Program-made: the position numbers and the translations under genes | The notes under the pieces: model-generated | What the model was told of the DNA's origin: nothing | Seen by the model: only the letters and a program-made list of their open reading frames with translations | The model's database searches: none | DNA from: CBDDKZ01 sp965230415 | Lineage (GTDB): Bacteria > Bacteroidota > Bacteroidia > Cytophagales > JAAEPT01 | DNA: 64,000 nt | Direction: 5' to 3' | NCBI GenBank assembly: GCA_965230415.1 | Contig: CBDDKZ010000005.1 | Coordinates: 4,526,001-4,590,000, forward strand | Part shown: piece after piece, positions 44,406-53,338 of the stretch | Numbering within the stretch: position 1 is the stretch's first letter | Layout: the number at the start of each line of letters is the position of its first letter

Positions 44406-45272
44406 ATGGAGAATTCTTCTAGTATTGTACTAATCATAGCTTTGTTTATTATTATGGTTGGGATGGGTATGTCCTTGACTCTTGCCGATTTTAAACGCGT
44501 TGTTAAGGCTCCTTTTGCTGTATTTATAGGATTTTTAAACCAAATCGTTTTTTTACCGCTCATTGCCTACGGGCTTGCTACCTGGATGAATGTATCTCCT
44601 GAAATTGCTATGGGTATTATGATATTGGCGGCATGTCCGGGAGGTCCCACTTCCAACTTGTTGACATTGTTGGCAAATGGCGATAAGGCACTATCAGTTA
44701 CCCTTACTGCTGTAAATAGTATCATTACCATTTTTACGATACCTTTTATCGTGAACTTTTCATTACTTGAGTTCCTGGGCGATAAAACGACAATAAGCGC
44801 TCCTGTAGGACAATTAATAGGAATTTTGGTTGTTGTTGTTGGTATTCCGCTAATCATAGGTATGGTTATCAAGACGTATGCCAATAACTTTGCAGTACGA
44901 ATGGAGAAACCGGTACGAATTGCAAGCGCAACCGTTTTGGCTTTGGTAATAGTAGGGCTGATCATCAAAAAACGTGCTGATATTGCCAACTATTTTGAAC
45001 AAGCATGGATGATCGCATTAGGCTTGAATGTTATAACAATGCTGGTAGGGTTTCTAAGTTCCAAATTAGCTAAACTTAATCAAAAACAAGCGATTTGTAT
45101 CAGCCTTGAATCTGGTAACCAAAATGGTACTATGGCTATTACGATCGCGGCAGGTGTTCTCGGAAGAGAAGAATTGGCCATTGCAGCTGCTGTTTACAGC
45201 CTGCTTATGTATGTAACAGCTGCTATTCCTGTATTTATTGGGAATACTAAAAATACTCAAGAGACTGTTTAA
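44406..45272 (+). CDS. Bile acid:sodium symporter family (BASS) transporter
   Basis: 288 residues from the ATG at 44406 (a TTG two codons upstream is less likely). Ten membrane helices are visible. The substrate-binding crossover motifs are present: ILAACPGGPTSNLLTLLANG and later ISLESGNQNGTMAITIA. Family members carry bile acids, pyruvate, pantothenate or organic anions with sodium, so the substrate is open. Monocistronic, with a terminator. Confidence 0.92.
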   Translation: MENSSSIVLIIALFIIMVGMGMSLTLADFKRVVKAPFAVFIGFLNQIVFLPLIAYGLATWMNVSPEIAMGIMILAACPGGPTSNLLTLLANGDKALSVTLTAVNSIITIFTIPFIVNFSLLEFLGDKTTISAPVGQLIGILVVVVGIPLIIGMVIKTYANNFAVRMEKPVRIASATVLALVIVGLIIKKRADIANYFEQAWMIALGLNVITMLVGFLSSKLAKLNQKQAICISLESGNQNGTMAITIAAGVLGREELAIAAAVYSLLMYVTAAIPVFIGNTKNTQETV

Positions 45273-45282
45273 TAATTGTACA

Positions 45283-45317
45283 ACAAGGGGATTGTTTCCC
45301 CCTTGTACTTTATTTTT
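45283..45317 (+). terminator. Terminator after the BASS gene
   Basis: ACAAGGGG (45283-45290) pairs with CCCCTTGT (45299-45306), then ACTTTATTTTTT. It lies in the 44-bp convergent gap with the MoxR-type gene. Confidence 0.75.
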
Positions 45318-46810
45318 TAATTATAGTCTTCCTCTTCTTCTTCAAAGTTAAGGTCCAGCATTCCGCTCATCAAATCCTTGAATTGGTTTCCTTGCTCAAG
45401 TTTATGTTTACCGATTAACGAGAATTCAGCCAGGCCGTGCAATACAAATTCCATAATAACATGGCGTTCTTCAGCCGTTGTGCCGGGAGCATATTTATCG
45501 ACAACTTCCTGTAAACCATTTATTTTGTTAAGCTTATTGGCAAAATCTTTTAATGAATCGTTTTGCAACAAATCTGTTTCGTTACCCTTGTTATACCAGT
45601 CACTTATGGTTGTGTAATCATTTTTGCTGGCTTTGTCTTTTTTCAGCTGTTCCGGATTTGGAAAATACTTTTCAAATTCAGCACGTATGGCTTTTCCAAT
45701 CAGGTAGTAGGCTACATTGCTAATTCCTTCCAGTTCCCCTTCATAAACCAGTTCTATTTTACCGGTAATAGATGGAATTACAGAAAAGAGATCGCTCAGA
45801 CGGGCGATCGTATTTTTTTCACCGTTTATTAGCATTCTGCGTTCTGCAGAGCTCACCAGGTTTTCGTATGCCGAAATTGTTAATCGGGCCGATACACCGC
45901 TTTTTTGATCAACATATTCACTTTCCCTTGCTTCAAATGCGATTCTTTCAATCAAATCTTTGAGGATTTCCGGAACTTTGATTGTTTCTTGCTGCTCTTT
46001 GGAAAGTCTTGCTTCTTGCCTTGTTATTTCTTTTGCAAGGTATAAGTCCTTGGGGTAGTGCGTCAAAATTTGGCTTTCAATACGGTCTTTTAAAGGTGTA
46101 ACGATGGACCCTCTGTTTGTATAATCCTCAGGGTTAGCGGTAAATATAAATGCAATGTCTAAAGGGAGTCTTAAGTTAAAACCCCTGATTTGCACGTCTT
46201 TTTCCTGTAACATATTAAACAAAGCCACTTGTATTCTGGGCTGTAAGTCAGGTAATTCGTTAATAACGAAGATTCCCCTGTTCGCCCGCGGGATCATGCC
46301 GTAGTGAATAACGCGTTCGTCGTTGTAACTTAATTTCAGCGTAGCGGCCTTAATAGGGTCTATGTCTCCTACCAAATCTGCAACAGAAACGTCGGGAGTC
46401 GCCAGCTTTTCCGCATAACGTTCACTACGATGCATCCATGCAACCGGAGTTTCCTCTCCGTGTTCTTTTACAATAGCCTGCCCCTGCAAACTTATAGGGT
46501 TGATAGGGTCATCGTGAAGCTCAGAACCTTCAATATAAGGGACGTATTCATCTAAAAGTTCGGTAATGAGTCTCGCCATTTTTGTCTTCGCTTGCCCGCG
46601 CAAGCCCAGAAACAGAATATTATGTTGTGATAATATCGCCGATTGCAATTGTGGTATTACGCTGTCTTCATAACCTTTAATTTGGTCAAATAAGGGTTTC
46701 TTTGACTTGATTTTAGTGATCAGGTTGGTGCGCAACTCTGCTTTTATCGACTGAGACTGATAGCCACTTTCTTTAAGCTGGCCCAAAGTTTTTATTTGCT
46801 GAATATTCAT
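45317..46810 (-). CDS. MoxR/magnesium-chelatase-type AAA+ ATPase
   Basis: 497 residues. Walker A is unusual: LFLGLRGQAKTKMARL (residues 66-81), with Ala instead of Gly before KT. Then GDIDPIKAA, the Walker B segment GIFVINELPDLQPRIQVALF, and sensor/arginine-finger parts (FIFTANPEDYTNRG, PLKDRIESQI). An AAA lid and a ~100-residue C-terminal helical part follow. MoxR ATPases act with VWA partners as chaperone-like remodellers. The start is 19 bp after the stop of the VWA gene, so the two are an operon with VWA first. Confidence 0.9.
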   Translation of the reverse strand: MNIQQIKTLGQLKESGYQSQSIKAELRTNLITKIKSKKPLFDQIKGYEDSVIPQLQSAILSQHNILFLGLRGQAKTKMARLITELLDEYVPYIEGSELHDDPINPISLQGQAIVKEHGEETPVAWMHRSERYAEKLATPDVSVADLVGDIDPIKAATLKLSYNDERVIHYGMIPRANRGIFVINELPDLQPRIQVALFNMLQEKDVQIRGFNLRLPLDIAFIFTANPEDYTNRGSIVTPLKDRIESQILTHYPKDLYLAKEITRQEARLSKEQQETIKVPEILKDLIERIAFEARESEYVDQKSGVSARLTISAYENLVSSAERRMLINGEKNTIARLSDLFSVIPSITGKIELVYEGELEGISNVAYYLIGKAIRAEFEKYFPNPEQLKKDKASKNDYTTISDWYNKGNETDLLQNDSLKDFANKLNKINGLQEVVDKYAPGTTAEERHVIMEFVLHGLAEFSLIGKHKLEQGNQFKDLMSGMLDLNFEEEEEDYN

Positions 46811-46829
46811 CTTTTCAGGCAGGATTAGA

Positions 46830-47927
46830 TTATCTAAAATTTTTCTTTCTGTTTTTTACAAAATCTTCGAAGAGGTATTCACCTAAACCATTCAAAGAAC
46901 TGTAATACGCTCTCCCGTTGTTTGTTTGTGTGAATTCTCGAACAAATTGTTGTAGGTAGGGGTCTTTGGCAATCATAAATGTGGTGATAGGTATATGGAG
47001 TCTTTTGCATTGTGCCGCCAGATTCATTGTTTTATTAATAACTTTTCTGTCCAGTCCCCAACTATTTTTGTAGTATTTCGCTCCTACTTTCAGGCAGGTA
47101 GGTTTGCCGTCGGTTATCATGAAGATTTGTTTGTTGTTATTTTTACGTCTTCTTAGTATATCCATTGCCAGCTCTAATCCGGCAACAGTATTTGTATGAT
47201 AGGGGCCAACTTGAAGGTAGGGTAAGTCTTTTATGGCTATTGGCCAAGCATCATTACCAAAAACGATAATGTCCAGCGTGTCTTTCGGATACTTGGTAGT
47301 TATTAATTCGCTGAGGGCCATAGCCACTTTTTTGGCAGGTGTTATTCGGTCTTCTCCATATAGTATCATGGAATGCGAAATATCGATCATTAACACTGTA
47401 CTACTATTAGAAAGGTAATCTCGTTCTTGTATTTCCAGGTCGTCGTTGGTAATCTTAAATTGATCGATACCATGATTTATCTGGGCATTTTGCAGGGACT
47501 TTGTAATATTTATGTGATCGATGGCATCCCCGTATTGGTAGGCGCGAAAATCGGAGTTCAGTTCGTCACCTGTACCCGTAAAATTGGTTTTATGATTACC
47601 TTTACTGCCCTTTTTGAGTTTGCCAAATATTTCTTCCAGTGCATTTTTTCTAATTGTTTGCTCTGTTTTAGCCGTGATTTCAAATTCACCGTCAGGCGTG
47701 GCATCACTCAAATAACCTTGTTCTTTAAGGTCATCGATAAAATCCCCCATTCCATATCGGGAATTGCTGAAGCCATGTTCGTTATCGAGCTGGTTCATCC
47801 AGTCAAGGGCTTCATTCACATCTCCGGATGTATAGTTGAGCAATTCAAAAAAGACTTTTGAGAAGGCTTCAAAAGAGGCTTCTTCCAGGTCAGATGGTTC
47901 GAATTTTTTAAATCGGATACCCTTCAT
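46830..47927 (-). CDS. VWA-domain protein, partner of the AAA ATPase
   Basis: 365 residues. N-terminal ~170 residues are helical and charged. The VWA domain starts at VLMIDISHSMILYGEDRITP (MIDAS, Asp 182 to Ser 186), continues with IFGNDAWPI and MITDGKPTCLK, and ends in helices. The MoxR-VWA pair is common, with roles in assembly of oxidoreductases or membrane protein complexes in other bacteria; no such target is adjacent. No signal peptide, so cytoplasmic. Confidence 0.9.
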   Translation of the reverse strand: MKGIRFKKFEPSDLEEASFEAFSKVFFELLNYTSGDVNEALDWMNQLDNEHGFSNSRYGMGDFIDDLKEQGYLSDATPDGEFEITAKTEQTIRKNALEEIFGKLKKGSKGNHKTNFTGTGDELNSDFRAYQYGDAIDHINITKSLQNAQINHGIDQFKITNDDLEIQERDYLSNSSTVLMIDISHSMILYGEDRITPAKKVAMALSELITTKYPKDTLDIIVFGNDAWPIAIKDLPYLQVGPYHTNTVAGLELAMDILRRRKNNNKQIFMITDGKPTCLKVGAKYYKNSWGLDRKVINKTMNLAAQCKRLHIPITTFMIAKDPYLQQFVREFTQTNNGRAYYSSLNGLGEYLFEDFVKNRKKNFR

Positions 47928-48122
47928 ATTCTTTTGCTTAAAGAGTGTTGATTCGTAACAACAAATATTAGGTGATTTTGGTTTGAAAGTAGGCTATTTA
48001 TTTGAAATGACAAAAATTATATGCTAAGGCTTTTACATTAATTTTTAATTATTACAAATAGTCTTCGTGAAAAACATAAGTTGGTTTGAGTTGTTCTGAC
48101 TGAGGAACTAAATCAAAAAGAA

Positions 48123-48359
48123 ATGTCTAAACCGGAAATTCCGCAAAAAGCGCCCATTGTAATGGAGCTTGAGGCAGGTACCTATTACTGGTGTGCTTGT
48201 GGAAAAAGTAAAAAACAACCCTATTGCGATGGTTCACATGAGGGAACTGTGTTTAACCCTGTTAAACAAGAAATAAAAGAAAAGAAAACGGTAGCATGGT
48301 GTGCATGCAAACACTCTAAGAATGCACCATTCTGCGACGGTTATCATAGTAAATTGTGA
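48123..48359 (+). CDS. Double CDGSH iron-sulfur protein
   Basis: 78 residues with two CDGSH-type motifs: CACGKSKKQPYCDGSHEG and CACKHSKNAPFCDGYHSK. Each C-x-C-x(n)-C-x3-H set binds a 2Fe-2S cluster (the second has Tyr for Ser in the core). It resembles the bacterial double-motif CDGSH proteins rather than the mitochondrial single-motif mitoNEETs. Role in electron transfer or Fe-S handling is inferred from the family. Confidence 0.92.
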   Translation: MSKPEIPQKAPIVMELEAGTYYWCACGKSKKQPYCDGSHEGTVFNPVKQEIKEKKTVAWCACKHSKNAPFCDGYHSKL

Positions 48360-48386
48360 AAAAAAGGCTCAAACGAGCCTTTTTTT
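48359..48386. terminator. Bidirectional terminator between convergent genes
   Basis: AAAAAAAGGCTC and GAGCCTTTTTTT flank an AAAC loop (48359-48370, 48375-48386). T-runs on both strands fit termination of both the CDGSH gene and the PhyH gene. Confidence 0.9.
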
Positions 48387-49089
48387 AGGTCCGATCTTCA
48401 ATAACTTCGTTGGTGGAGAATTGGTATTTCATATTGCGATAGATCGCAATATCGGTAATGTCTTCCGGGGTATCCTTTGGCATGGCCCTGAAGTTGGTGG
48501 AAACACGATAGGTACCATTCACTGGTAAAACACGGTGCCAGCAGTGACCATGTAAAATGACAAGTGTCCCTTTTTTAGGTATTAGTGTCACCTGATCATC
48601 AAAGTCTTCGTCTATGGGACCTGTTGTAAGTAAACCGGATTTGTGTGTTCCCGGCTTCACAATTGTAAGGCCACCTATTTCCGGAGTGATGTCGTGTGTA
48701 TAAATAAGTCGATTCAAGTTATATTGGTCAGGGTTATCGGGAGGGCAATCCTGGTGCCATGCCTGACCTTTTGTGCCTTGTTTCGAAAACATAGACATAC
48801 AATATAACTGATTCCAGCCTTCACCGAGAATAGCCGATGTCAATGCTAAAAGTCTATCATCGTTTTGTAATTCTTCAAAGTCTGTTACTCCTTCGCGCAG
48901 TGGAAACCACGGTACCACTTCGGTGGCCGATTTACTTAAAAATTCATCTGTATGTTCCCACTCTGGTTTTAATCCAAAGTGGTCTAAAATCATGGCGTTG
49001 AAGCGATCCATGATTTCGTCTGAAAAGAAGTTTTCAATCGCTAAATATCCTTCTTCCCAAAATTTTTTCGCTAATTCTTCGATGTTCAT
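48385..49089 (-). CDS. Phytanoyl-CoA dioxygenase (PhyH) family protein
   Basis: 234 residues. The Fe(II)/2-oxoglutarate site is visible: WHQDCPPDNPDQYN carries the H-x-D, and LHGHCWHRVLPVNGTYRVS has the distal His and Arg. Shorter than the PhyH protein at 23348, without the N-terminal extension. Substrate unknown. It is divergent from the Gfo/Idh/MocA gene across about 190 bp. Confidence 0.88.
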   Translation of the reverse strand: MNIEELAKKFWEEGYLAIENFFSDEIMDRFNAMILDHFGLKPEWEHTDEFLSKSATEVVPWFPLREGVTDFEELQNDDRLLALTSAILGEGWNQLYCMSMFSKQGTKGQAWHQDCPPDNPDQYNLNRLIYTHDITPEIGGLTIVKPGTHKSGLLTTGPIDEDFDDQVTLIPKKGTLVILHGHCWHRVLPVNGTYRVSTNFRAMPKDTPEDITDIAIYRNMKYQFSTNEVIEDRT

Positions 49090-49151
49090 CTGTTTACATT
49101 TAATTTAATAACAGCAATTCACTGCTTTTACAACATTATTTGTTGCTTAGG

Positions 49152-49202
49152 TTGTGGTCTTTTTATTTACGTATGTTAAATTTGACATGTTCAAATATTA
49201 AC
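49152..49202 (+). promoter_or_regulatory. Promoter with overlapping palindrome upstream of the oxidoreductase gene
   Basis: TTG at 49152-49154, a 22-bp spacer and TAAATTTG at 49177-49184. An imperfect palindrome with arms GTTAAATTTGA and TCAAATATTAAC (one extra base) spans 49175-49202, so an operator could cover the -7 element. The leader to the ATG is about 95 nt. Confidence 0.45.
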
Positions 49203-49283
49203 ACGAAAGTGGGAAAAATTAGTTTCTATGACTATCAGGTAGGTATTTGGCTCACAAATTTAGGAAAAAATTGATATAAAAAT

Positions 49284-50240
49284 ATGAAAAAAGTCAGATG
49301 GGGCATATTAGGTCCGGGAATTATTGCACATGAATTTGCACACGACTTTCAATTTTCGCAACATGCTGAGCTGGCCGCGGTGGCATCCAGGTCGAAGGAG
49401 CGGGGAGATGCTTTTGCCCGGAAGTTTGCCGTTGAAACAGTATATACTTCTTATGAAGATCTTTATAATGATGACGGTATTGATGCTATTTATGTTGCAA
49501 CGCCTCATAATTTTCATCATGACCTTACAAAAGATGCCTTGGAAGCCGGTAAGTCAGTATTATGTGAAAAACCATTAACGGTTAATCCGGATGAATGTCG
49601 CAACTTGATGAAAATAGCCAAGGAAACTAACCAATATTTAATGGAAGGGGTATGGTCTTACTTTTTGCCAAGTATATTGAAAGCTATGGAATGGGTCAAA
49701 GAAGGACGAATTGGCCGGCTCACACAAGTAAAAGCAGATTTTGGCTATCCCGTTCCTTTCAACAAAGACGGACGAATGTATAATCCCGATCTGGCAGGAG
49801 GTTCATTATTAGATATGGGCGTATATTGCGTTGCAATGGCCTGGTTGTTTATACAAAAGGATCCTGACAATTTTCATGTAATTGCTCGAAAAGCATCTAC
49901 AGGAGTTGATAATGATGTTTCCATGTTATTCGAATATGATGATCAAGTAGCAAATCTGAGTTCAGCCTTCAGGTGCAAACTCCACAACTATGCTTTCATT
50001 ATTGGTACGGAAGGTTACATTATGATACCCGATTTCTGGAGAGCAAAAGAGGCTTTTTTGTATGAAGAGGAACAAATTGTAGCACATTTTATTGATAATA
50101 GAAAAGGTTTTGGTTTTAATTTCGAAATGGACGCGGTAAGTACCGACATTCTTGAAGGAAGAAAGGAGTCGCAGATAGTTCCACTTGAAACCAGTTTGAA
50201 ATTACAAGAGCATATGGCCGCAGTAATGAGTAAATTCTAA
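49284..50240 (+). CDS. Gfo/Idh/MocA family oxidoreductase
   Basis: 318 residues. The Rossmann fold begins at KVRWGILGPGIIAHEFAHDF (G-x-G-x-x-A), then DAIYVATPHNFHHD and CEKPLTVNP with the conserved Glu-Lys-Pro. The C-terminal half has GGSLLDMGVYCVAMAWLF, the substrate-site Asp-x-x-x-Y/H block. It uses NAD(P)H to oxidise or reduce sugars, inositols or related compounds. The stop shares a base with the next start. Confidence 0.92.
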   Translation: MKKVRWGILGPGIIAHEFAHDFQFSQHAELAAVASRSKERGDAFARKFAVETVYTSYEDLYNDDGIDAIYVATPHNFHHDLTKDALEAGKSVLCEKPLTVNPDECRNLMKIAKETNQYLMEGVWSYFLPSILKAMEWVKEGRIGRLTQVKADFGYPVPFNKDGRMYNPDLAGGSLLDMGVYCVAMAWLFIQKDPDNFHVIARKASTGVDNDVSMLFEYDDQVANLSSAFRCKLHNYAFIIGTEGYIMIPDFWRAKEAFLYEEEQIVAHFIDNRKGFGFNFEMDAVSTDILEGRKESQIVPLETSLKLQEHMAAVMSKF

Positions 50241-50893
50241 TGAAGGTGAGCACAAAAATTTATGGAATACTAGTTTTCGTAGCTTTTTGCCTTGCAGCAT
50301 GTAAGCCGGTTCCCGAAAACAAGTCACCGGCAGAGGTGGCGAGTACTGTTTGTGAATGTTTGGAAGATGTACCTCCGGGAAGATCTATTGATCAAATGGA
50401 AAAGTATGTAATAGCATGTCAGGAAAAAGGATTTAGTAAGTTAGATCAATCCTATTATTTAAGTGTAGAAGATAGCATTCAAAAGGAATTATGGAAGCAG
50501 TGTGCTTCCATTTTCCAGCTTCAAAACGAAATTGCTAATGTAAAAAGTGGTTTGGATACATCTATACATGAAATTGATAGCCTGGATTTAGCGGAAATTG
50601 TAAATGCACATTTAAGTAATCGTATCGATTTGAAGGGTTATCATTTTGTGATTAAAGGCAAAAATATGATAGAATATCAAGGAGATAAAGAAATTTCACG
50701 GAGTACTGTTAGCTGGGATTCGGTCAGCGAGTTTACAAGTACGCTCGAAGCCAAGTTCGATTCAAGTTTACCTTTTAAAGTTGGGACCAGGTTTAGAATT
50801 AAGTATTTGTCGGTCAATAAGAATGAAGTAGTATTAGCTGTCCACATTGGTAAAACCAGACTGGTAAATAAATTTTTTCGAGTTCAGGAATAA
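50240..50893 (+). CDS. Lipoprotein of unknown function, coupled to the oxidoreductase gene
   Basis: 217 residues. A lipobox AFCLAACKP places the lipid Cys at about residue 21. The mature part starts with a Cys-rich helical stretch (TVCECLEDVPPGRSIDQMEK, VIACQEKGFSKLD), seen in other Bacteroidota lipoproteins of unknown role, and continues as a beta-rich domain (KGYHFVIKGKNMIEYQGDKE). Its start overlaps the oxidoreductase stop by one base (TAATG), so they are co-translated. Confidence 0.75.
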   Translation: MKVSTKIYGILVFVAFCLAACKPVPENKSPAEVASTVCECLEDVPPGRSIDQMEKYVIACQEKGFSKLDQSYYLSVEDSIQKELWKQCASIFQLQNEIANVKSGLDTSIHEIDSLDLAEIVNAHLSNRIDLKGYHFVIKGKNMIEYQGDKEISRSTVSWDSVSEFTSTLEAKFDSSLPFKVGTRFRIKYLSVNKNEVVLAVHIGKTRLVNKFFRVQE

Positions 50894-50996
50894 GCCGGAT
50901 TCTATAATTATTTAAAAGAATTCTAAATAATCATAATTACCTGTAGGGCTTGTTGTAATTTATTGCCATATTTGTTTTTAATTAATCTAAATAAGT

Positions 50997-51149
50997 ATGG
51001 AAGAGAATGCATATTCATTTATTGCATGTGATAAAAAGACCATAGAGCTTCCAGCCAAAGGAAGAGATACGGAGTGCCTACACAAAAAGTGCTGTAAAAA
51101 ATTCAAGAAAAAGGGGAAAAAGCAATGTAAAAGTTGCCCTAAGTTATAA
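50997..51149 (+). CDS. 50-residue Cys/Lys-rich small protein
   Basis: An ATG at 50997 opens a 51-codon frame ending at 51149. After a hydrophilic part (IELPAKGRDTECLHKK) the C-terminus is CCKKFKKKGKKQCKSCPKL, with Cys spacing CC-x(10)-C-x(2)-C, which could hold a small metal site. I think I have seen similar short proteins in Bacteroidota but cannot name a family. The stop abuts the end of the ChaN-like gene on the other strand. Confidence 0.6.
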   Translation: MEENAYSFIACDKKTIELPAKGRDTECLHKKCCKKFKKKGKKQCKSCPKL

Positions 51150-52001
51150 CTAGTAAGATTTGGTTACGTCTTCGTTGATCTGAATGATGTAGTCGGAGTT
51201 CATTTTATTTGCGGTATTAAATTTTTCATGTTCCTTTTCCTCGGAGCTATAAATGCTGATGGTTTTTATACCCGGTTTATAGCGATTTAAATGCCAGATG
51301 ATTCCTTCGTTGTATTTGTTGTGATAAGTACCGTTCAGGTGAAAAAACAAGTGGTCGTTTTTAAGCACGTCGGCAATGTGTTTTGCCATTGTCGCATCTT
51401 TTAAGGCTTGTGCTGCTATGAGATTGGTAGCGTCATGCCCTTCAAGCATTTTTTTCATTGCTTCATAAGTTTGTAAACTAGTGTCAATTTCTATGGGCAA
51501 CGGTGCAATGGTATTCTTAATCGAATCGTCAAGTTCGTTTAATACACCCATACCTTTTTTGTAAACACTGTTAGCCAGTGGGCGATTGACATTGGTGCAG
51601 TAAACATCAATATTGTGTGTTTTTACCCACTTTAGGATCGGGCCGTAATCAGTTTTGAAGTTGGGCCACAATGCTTCACTTTTGTTTAAAGAGTCCAGGG
51701 AAACAGTGCCTTTCATATAAGCAGCTATTAAAGCCCGGTTCTTTTGTTCGAACATCTCCGCACCAAACTGTAATTTGTTGTCTGATAATGACTTGAGCAA
51801 CTCAATTGTTAGCCAGTGTGCCACAGGATTATTGTGTAATTCACCAAAAAATACCACATCACTTTTATTGATATCCTTAACTAATTTACGAAATGTCGTT
51901 TTTTTACCTTTAGCTGTAAAAATTTTATAAGTGCCGGGATCCTGAGCCGGTAGTCTAAAAGTAACTGTGAAACAGATAAAAAGCAGTGAAAGACATTTCA
52001 T
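51150..52001 (-). CDS. ChaN-like protein (haem-binding uptake / Tiki superfamily)
   Basis: 283 residues with a signal peptide (MKCLSLLFICFTVTFRLPA). The domain starts at DVVFFGELHNNPVAHWLTIE (Glu 54, His 56, the metal-site start of the superfamily), then LQFGAEMFEQKNRA and a conserved closing HLNGTYHNKYNEGI. ChaN proteins bind haem at the outer membrane in Campylobacter; in most bacteria the role is unknown. It may act as an iron acquisition helper. Confidence 0.87.
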   Translation of the reverse strand: MKCLSLLFICFTVTFRLPAQDPGTYKIFTAKGKKTTFRKLVKDINKSDVVFFGELHNNPVAHWLTIELLKSLSDNKLQFGAEMFEQKNRALIAAYMKGTVSLDSLNKSEALWPNFKTDYGPILKWVKTHNIDVYCTNVNRPLANSVYKKGMGVLNELDDSIKNTIAPLPIEIDTSLQTYEAMKKMLEGHDATNLIAAQALKDATMAKHIADVLKNDHLFFHLNGTYHNKYNEGIIWHLNRYKPGIKTISIYSSEEKEHEKFNTANKMNSDYIIQINEDVTKSY

Positions 52002-52061
52002 GCTACAATTCTAAAGAAATTGTTTCTGAAAAAATAGCTAAAAATGAATTTGGTGACTATT

Positions 52062-52253
52062 CTAATCTTGCAATATATTCAACCGACTGGAATCTTGAGG
52101 TTCTTCAATGAAATCTGATAAATCAACTTTGGGGCAGTAATGTATCCCATTCTTTTTTTGAAATTCTTCAATTGGTAAGCCTTCTACTTCTTTGTTACAA
52201 CTAGTGAAAAAAGAGATACTTCCCAGTACGCTTACTAGTGCCAATATTTTCAT
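52062..52253 (-). CDS. Small lipoprotein
   Basis: 63 residues. The signal sequence MKILALVSVLGSISFFTSC ends in a lipobox with Cys 19; the mature part is a short acidic tail (EEFQKKNGIHYCPKVDLS) with one further Cys. A 60-bp gap separates it from the ChaN-like gene downstream, so they may be expressed together. No known family. Confidence 0.65.
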   Translation of the reverse strand: MKILALVSVLGSISFFTSCNKEVEGLPIEEFQKKNGIHYCPKVDLSDFIEEPQDSSRLNILQD

Positions 52254-52426
52254 AAATTTGACTCGTCTTATTTATTGTTCAACGAATTTATTATAGATTA
52301 GTTGTGTAAATTGAGCGATTCTGCGTGTCTAAATTATTATGAATTTATCATTATTACATCAATGCTCAGACTTGCTCCTGATTTTGGGCAAAGTTTAGTT
52401 AAACAATTGACAAGAATAGAAGAATA

Positions 52427-53335
52427 ATGAAATTGATCGTCATTACCGGACCAACGGCATGTGGCAAAACCAGGTTGGCGGTTCATTTGGCTCATAACTT
52501 ATCCGGAGAAATCATAAGTGCCGATTCCAGGCAAGTTTATAGAGGTATGGATATTGGTACAGGTAAGGATTTGGAAGAGTACCGAATAAATGGTGTAGAT
52601 ATACCTTATCATCTTATAGACATTAAAGATCCGGGCTATGAGTACAATGTTTTTGAATATCAGAAAGATTTTTACAAGGTCTATGAAGATTTAACCAACC
52701 GATCTGTCCAACCAATTATTTGTGGTGGAACAGGTATGTATATCGATGCAATTCTTAAAGGTTATGAAATGGTTCCGGTACCTCCTGATCCCGCTTTCAG
52801 GTCAAAAATGGAATTCCTCGCACATGAAGTATTAATCGATGAGTTGAGCAAAAAAAGAAAATTGCATAATACAACAGACATAAGCTCGAAAAAAAGAACT
52901 ATTAGGGCCCTGGAAATAGCTCAATATTATGAGCGTAACAATATCGAACCAAAGGAATATCCATCTGTTGATGCAATAATTTTTGGTCTCGATGTAAACC
53001 GTGAAGAGGTGAAAAGGAGAATCACCTTTCGCCTCAAACAAAGAATGAAACATGGTTTAATAGAAGAAGTAGAAATGCTTTTAGCTTCGGGTATATCTCC
53101 TGAAAAGTTAAAGTACTACGGGCTTGAGTATAAGTTTGTAACGATGTACCTTAACGGTGAACTGCTGAGAAATGAACTTTTTGAAAAATTAAATACCGCA
53201 ATACATCAGTTTTCCAAACGGCAAATGACCTGGTTCAGGAAAATGGAAAAAGAAGGTACCAAAATTCATTGGCTTAATGGAGAGCTTGAAGTAAATGATC
53301 AAATGTCATTGATTATGAGTAGGTTAAAAAAATAA
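52427..53335 (+). CDS. miaA: tRNA dimethylallyltransferase
   Basis: 302 residues. Modifies A37 of UNN-decoding tRNAs. The P-loop VITGPTACGKTRLAVHLA (residues 5-22), ISADSRQVYRGMDIGTGK and IICGGTGMYIDAIL are the family signatures. It belongs to the short variant of Bacteroidota, with EEYRINGVDIPYHLIDI; the anticodon-binding insert is reduced, so this may be one of two MiaA copies in the genome. The HTTM gene starts 3 bp after its stop. Confidence 0.93.
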   Translation: MKLIVITGPTACGKTRLAVHLAHNLSGEIISADSRQVYRGMDIGTGKDLEEYRINGVDIPYHLIDIKDPGYEYNVFEYQKDFYKVYEDLTNRSVQPIICGGTGMYIDAILKGYEMVPVPPDPAFRSKMEFLAHEVLIDELSKKRKLHNTTDISSKKRTIRALEIAQYYERNNIEPKEYPSVDAIIFGLDVNREEVKRRITFRLKQRMKHGLIEEVEMLLASGISPEKLKYYGLEYKFVTMYLNGELLRNELFEKLNTAIHQFSKRQMTWFRKMEKEGTKIHWLNGELEVNDQMSLIMSRLKK

Positions 53336-53338
53336 TAT

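Noticed and set aside
44567..44989. 140-codon minus-strand ORF
   Set aside because: Lies wholly within the BASS transporter gene on the other strand, which has clear family motifs.
47427..47861. 144-codon plus-strand ORF
   Set aside because: Antisense to the VWA gene and without protein-like features.
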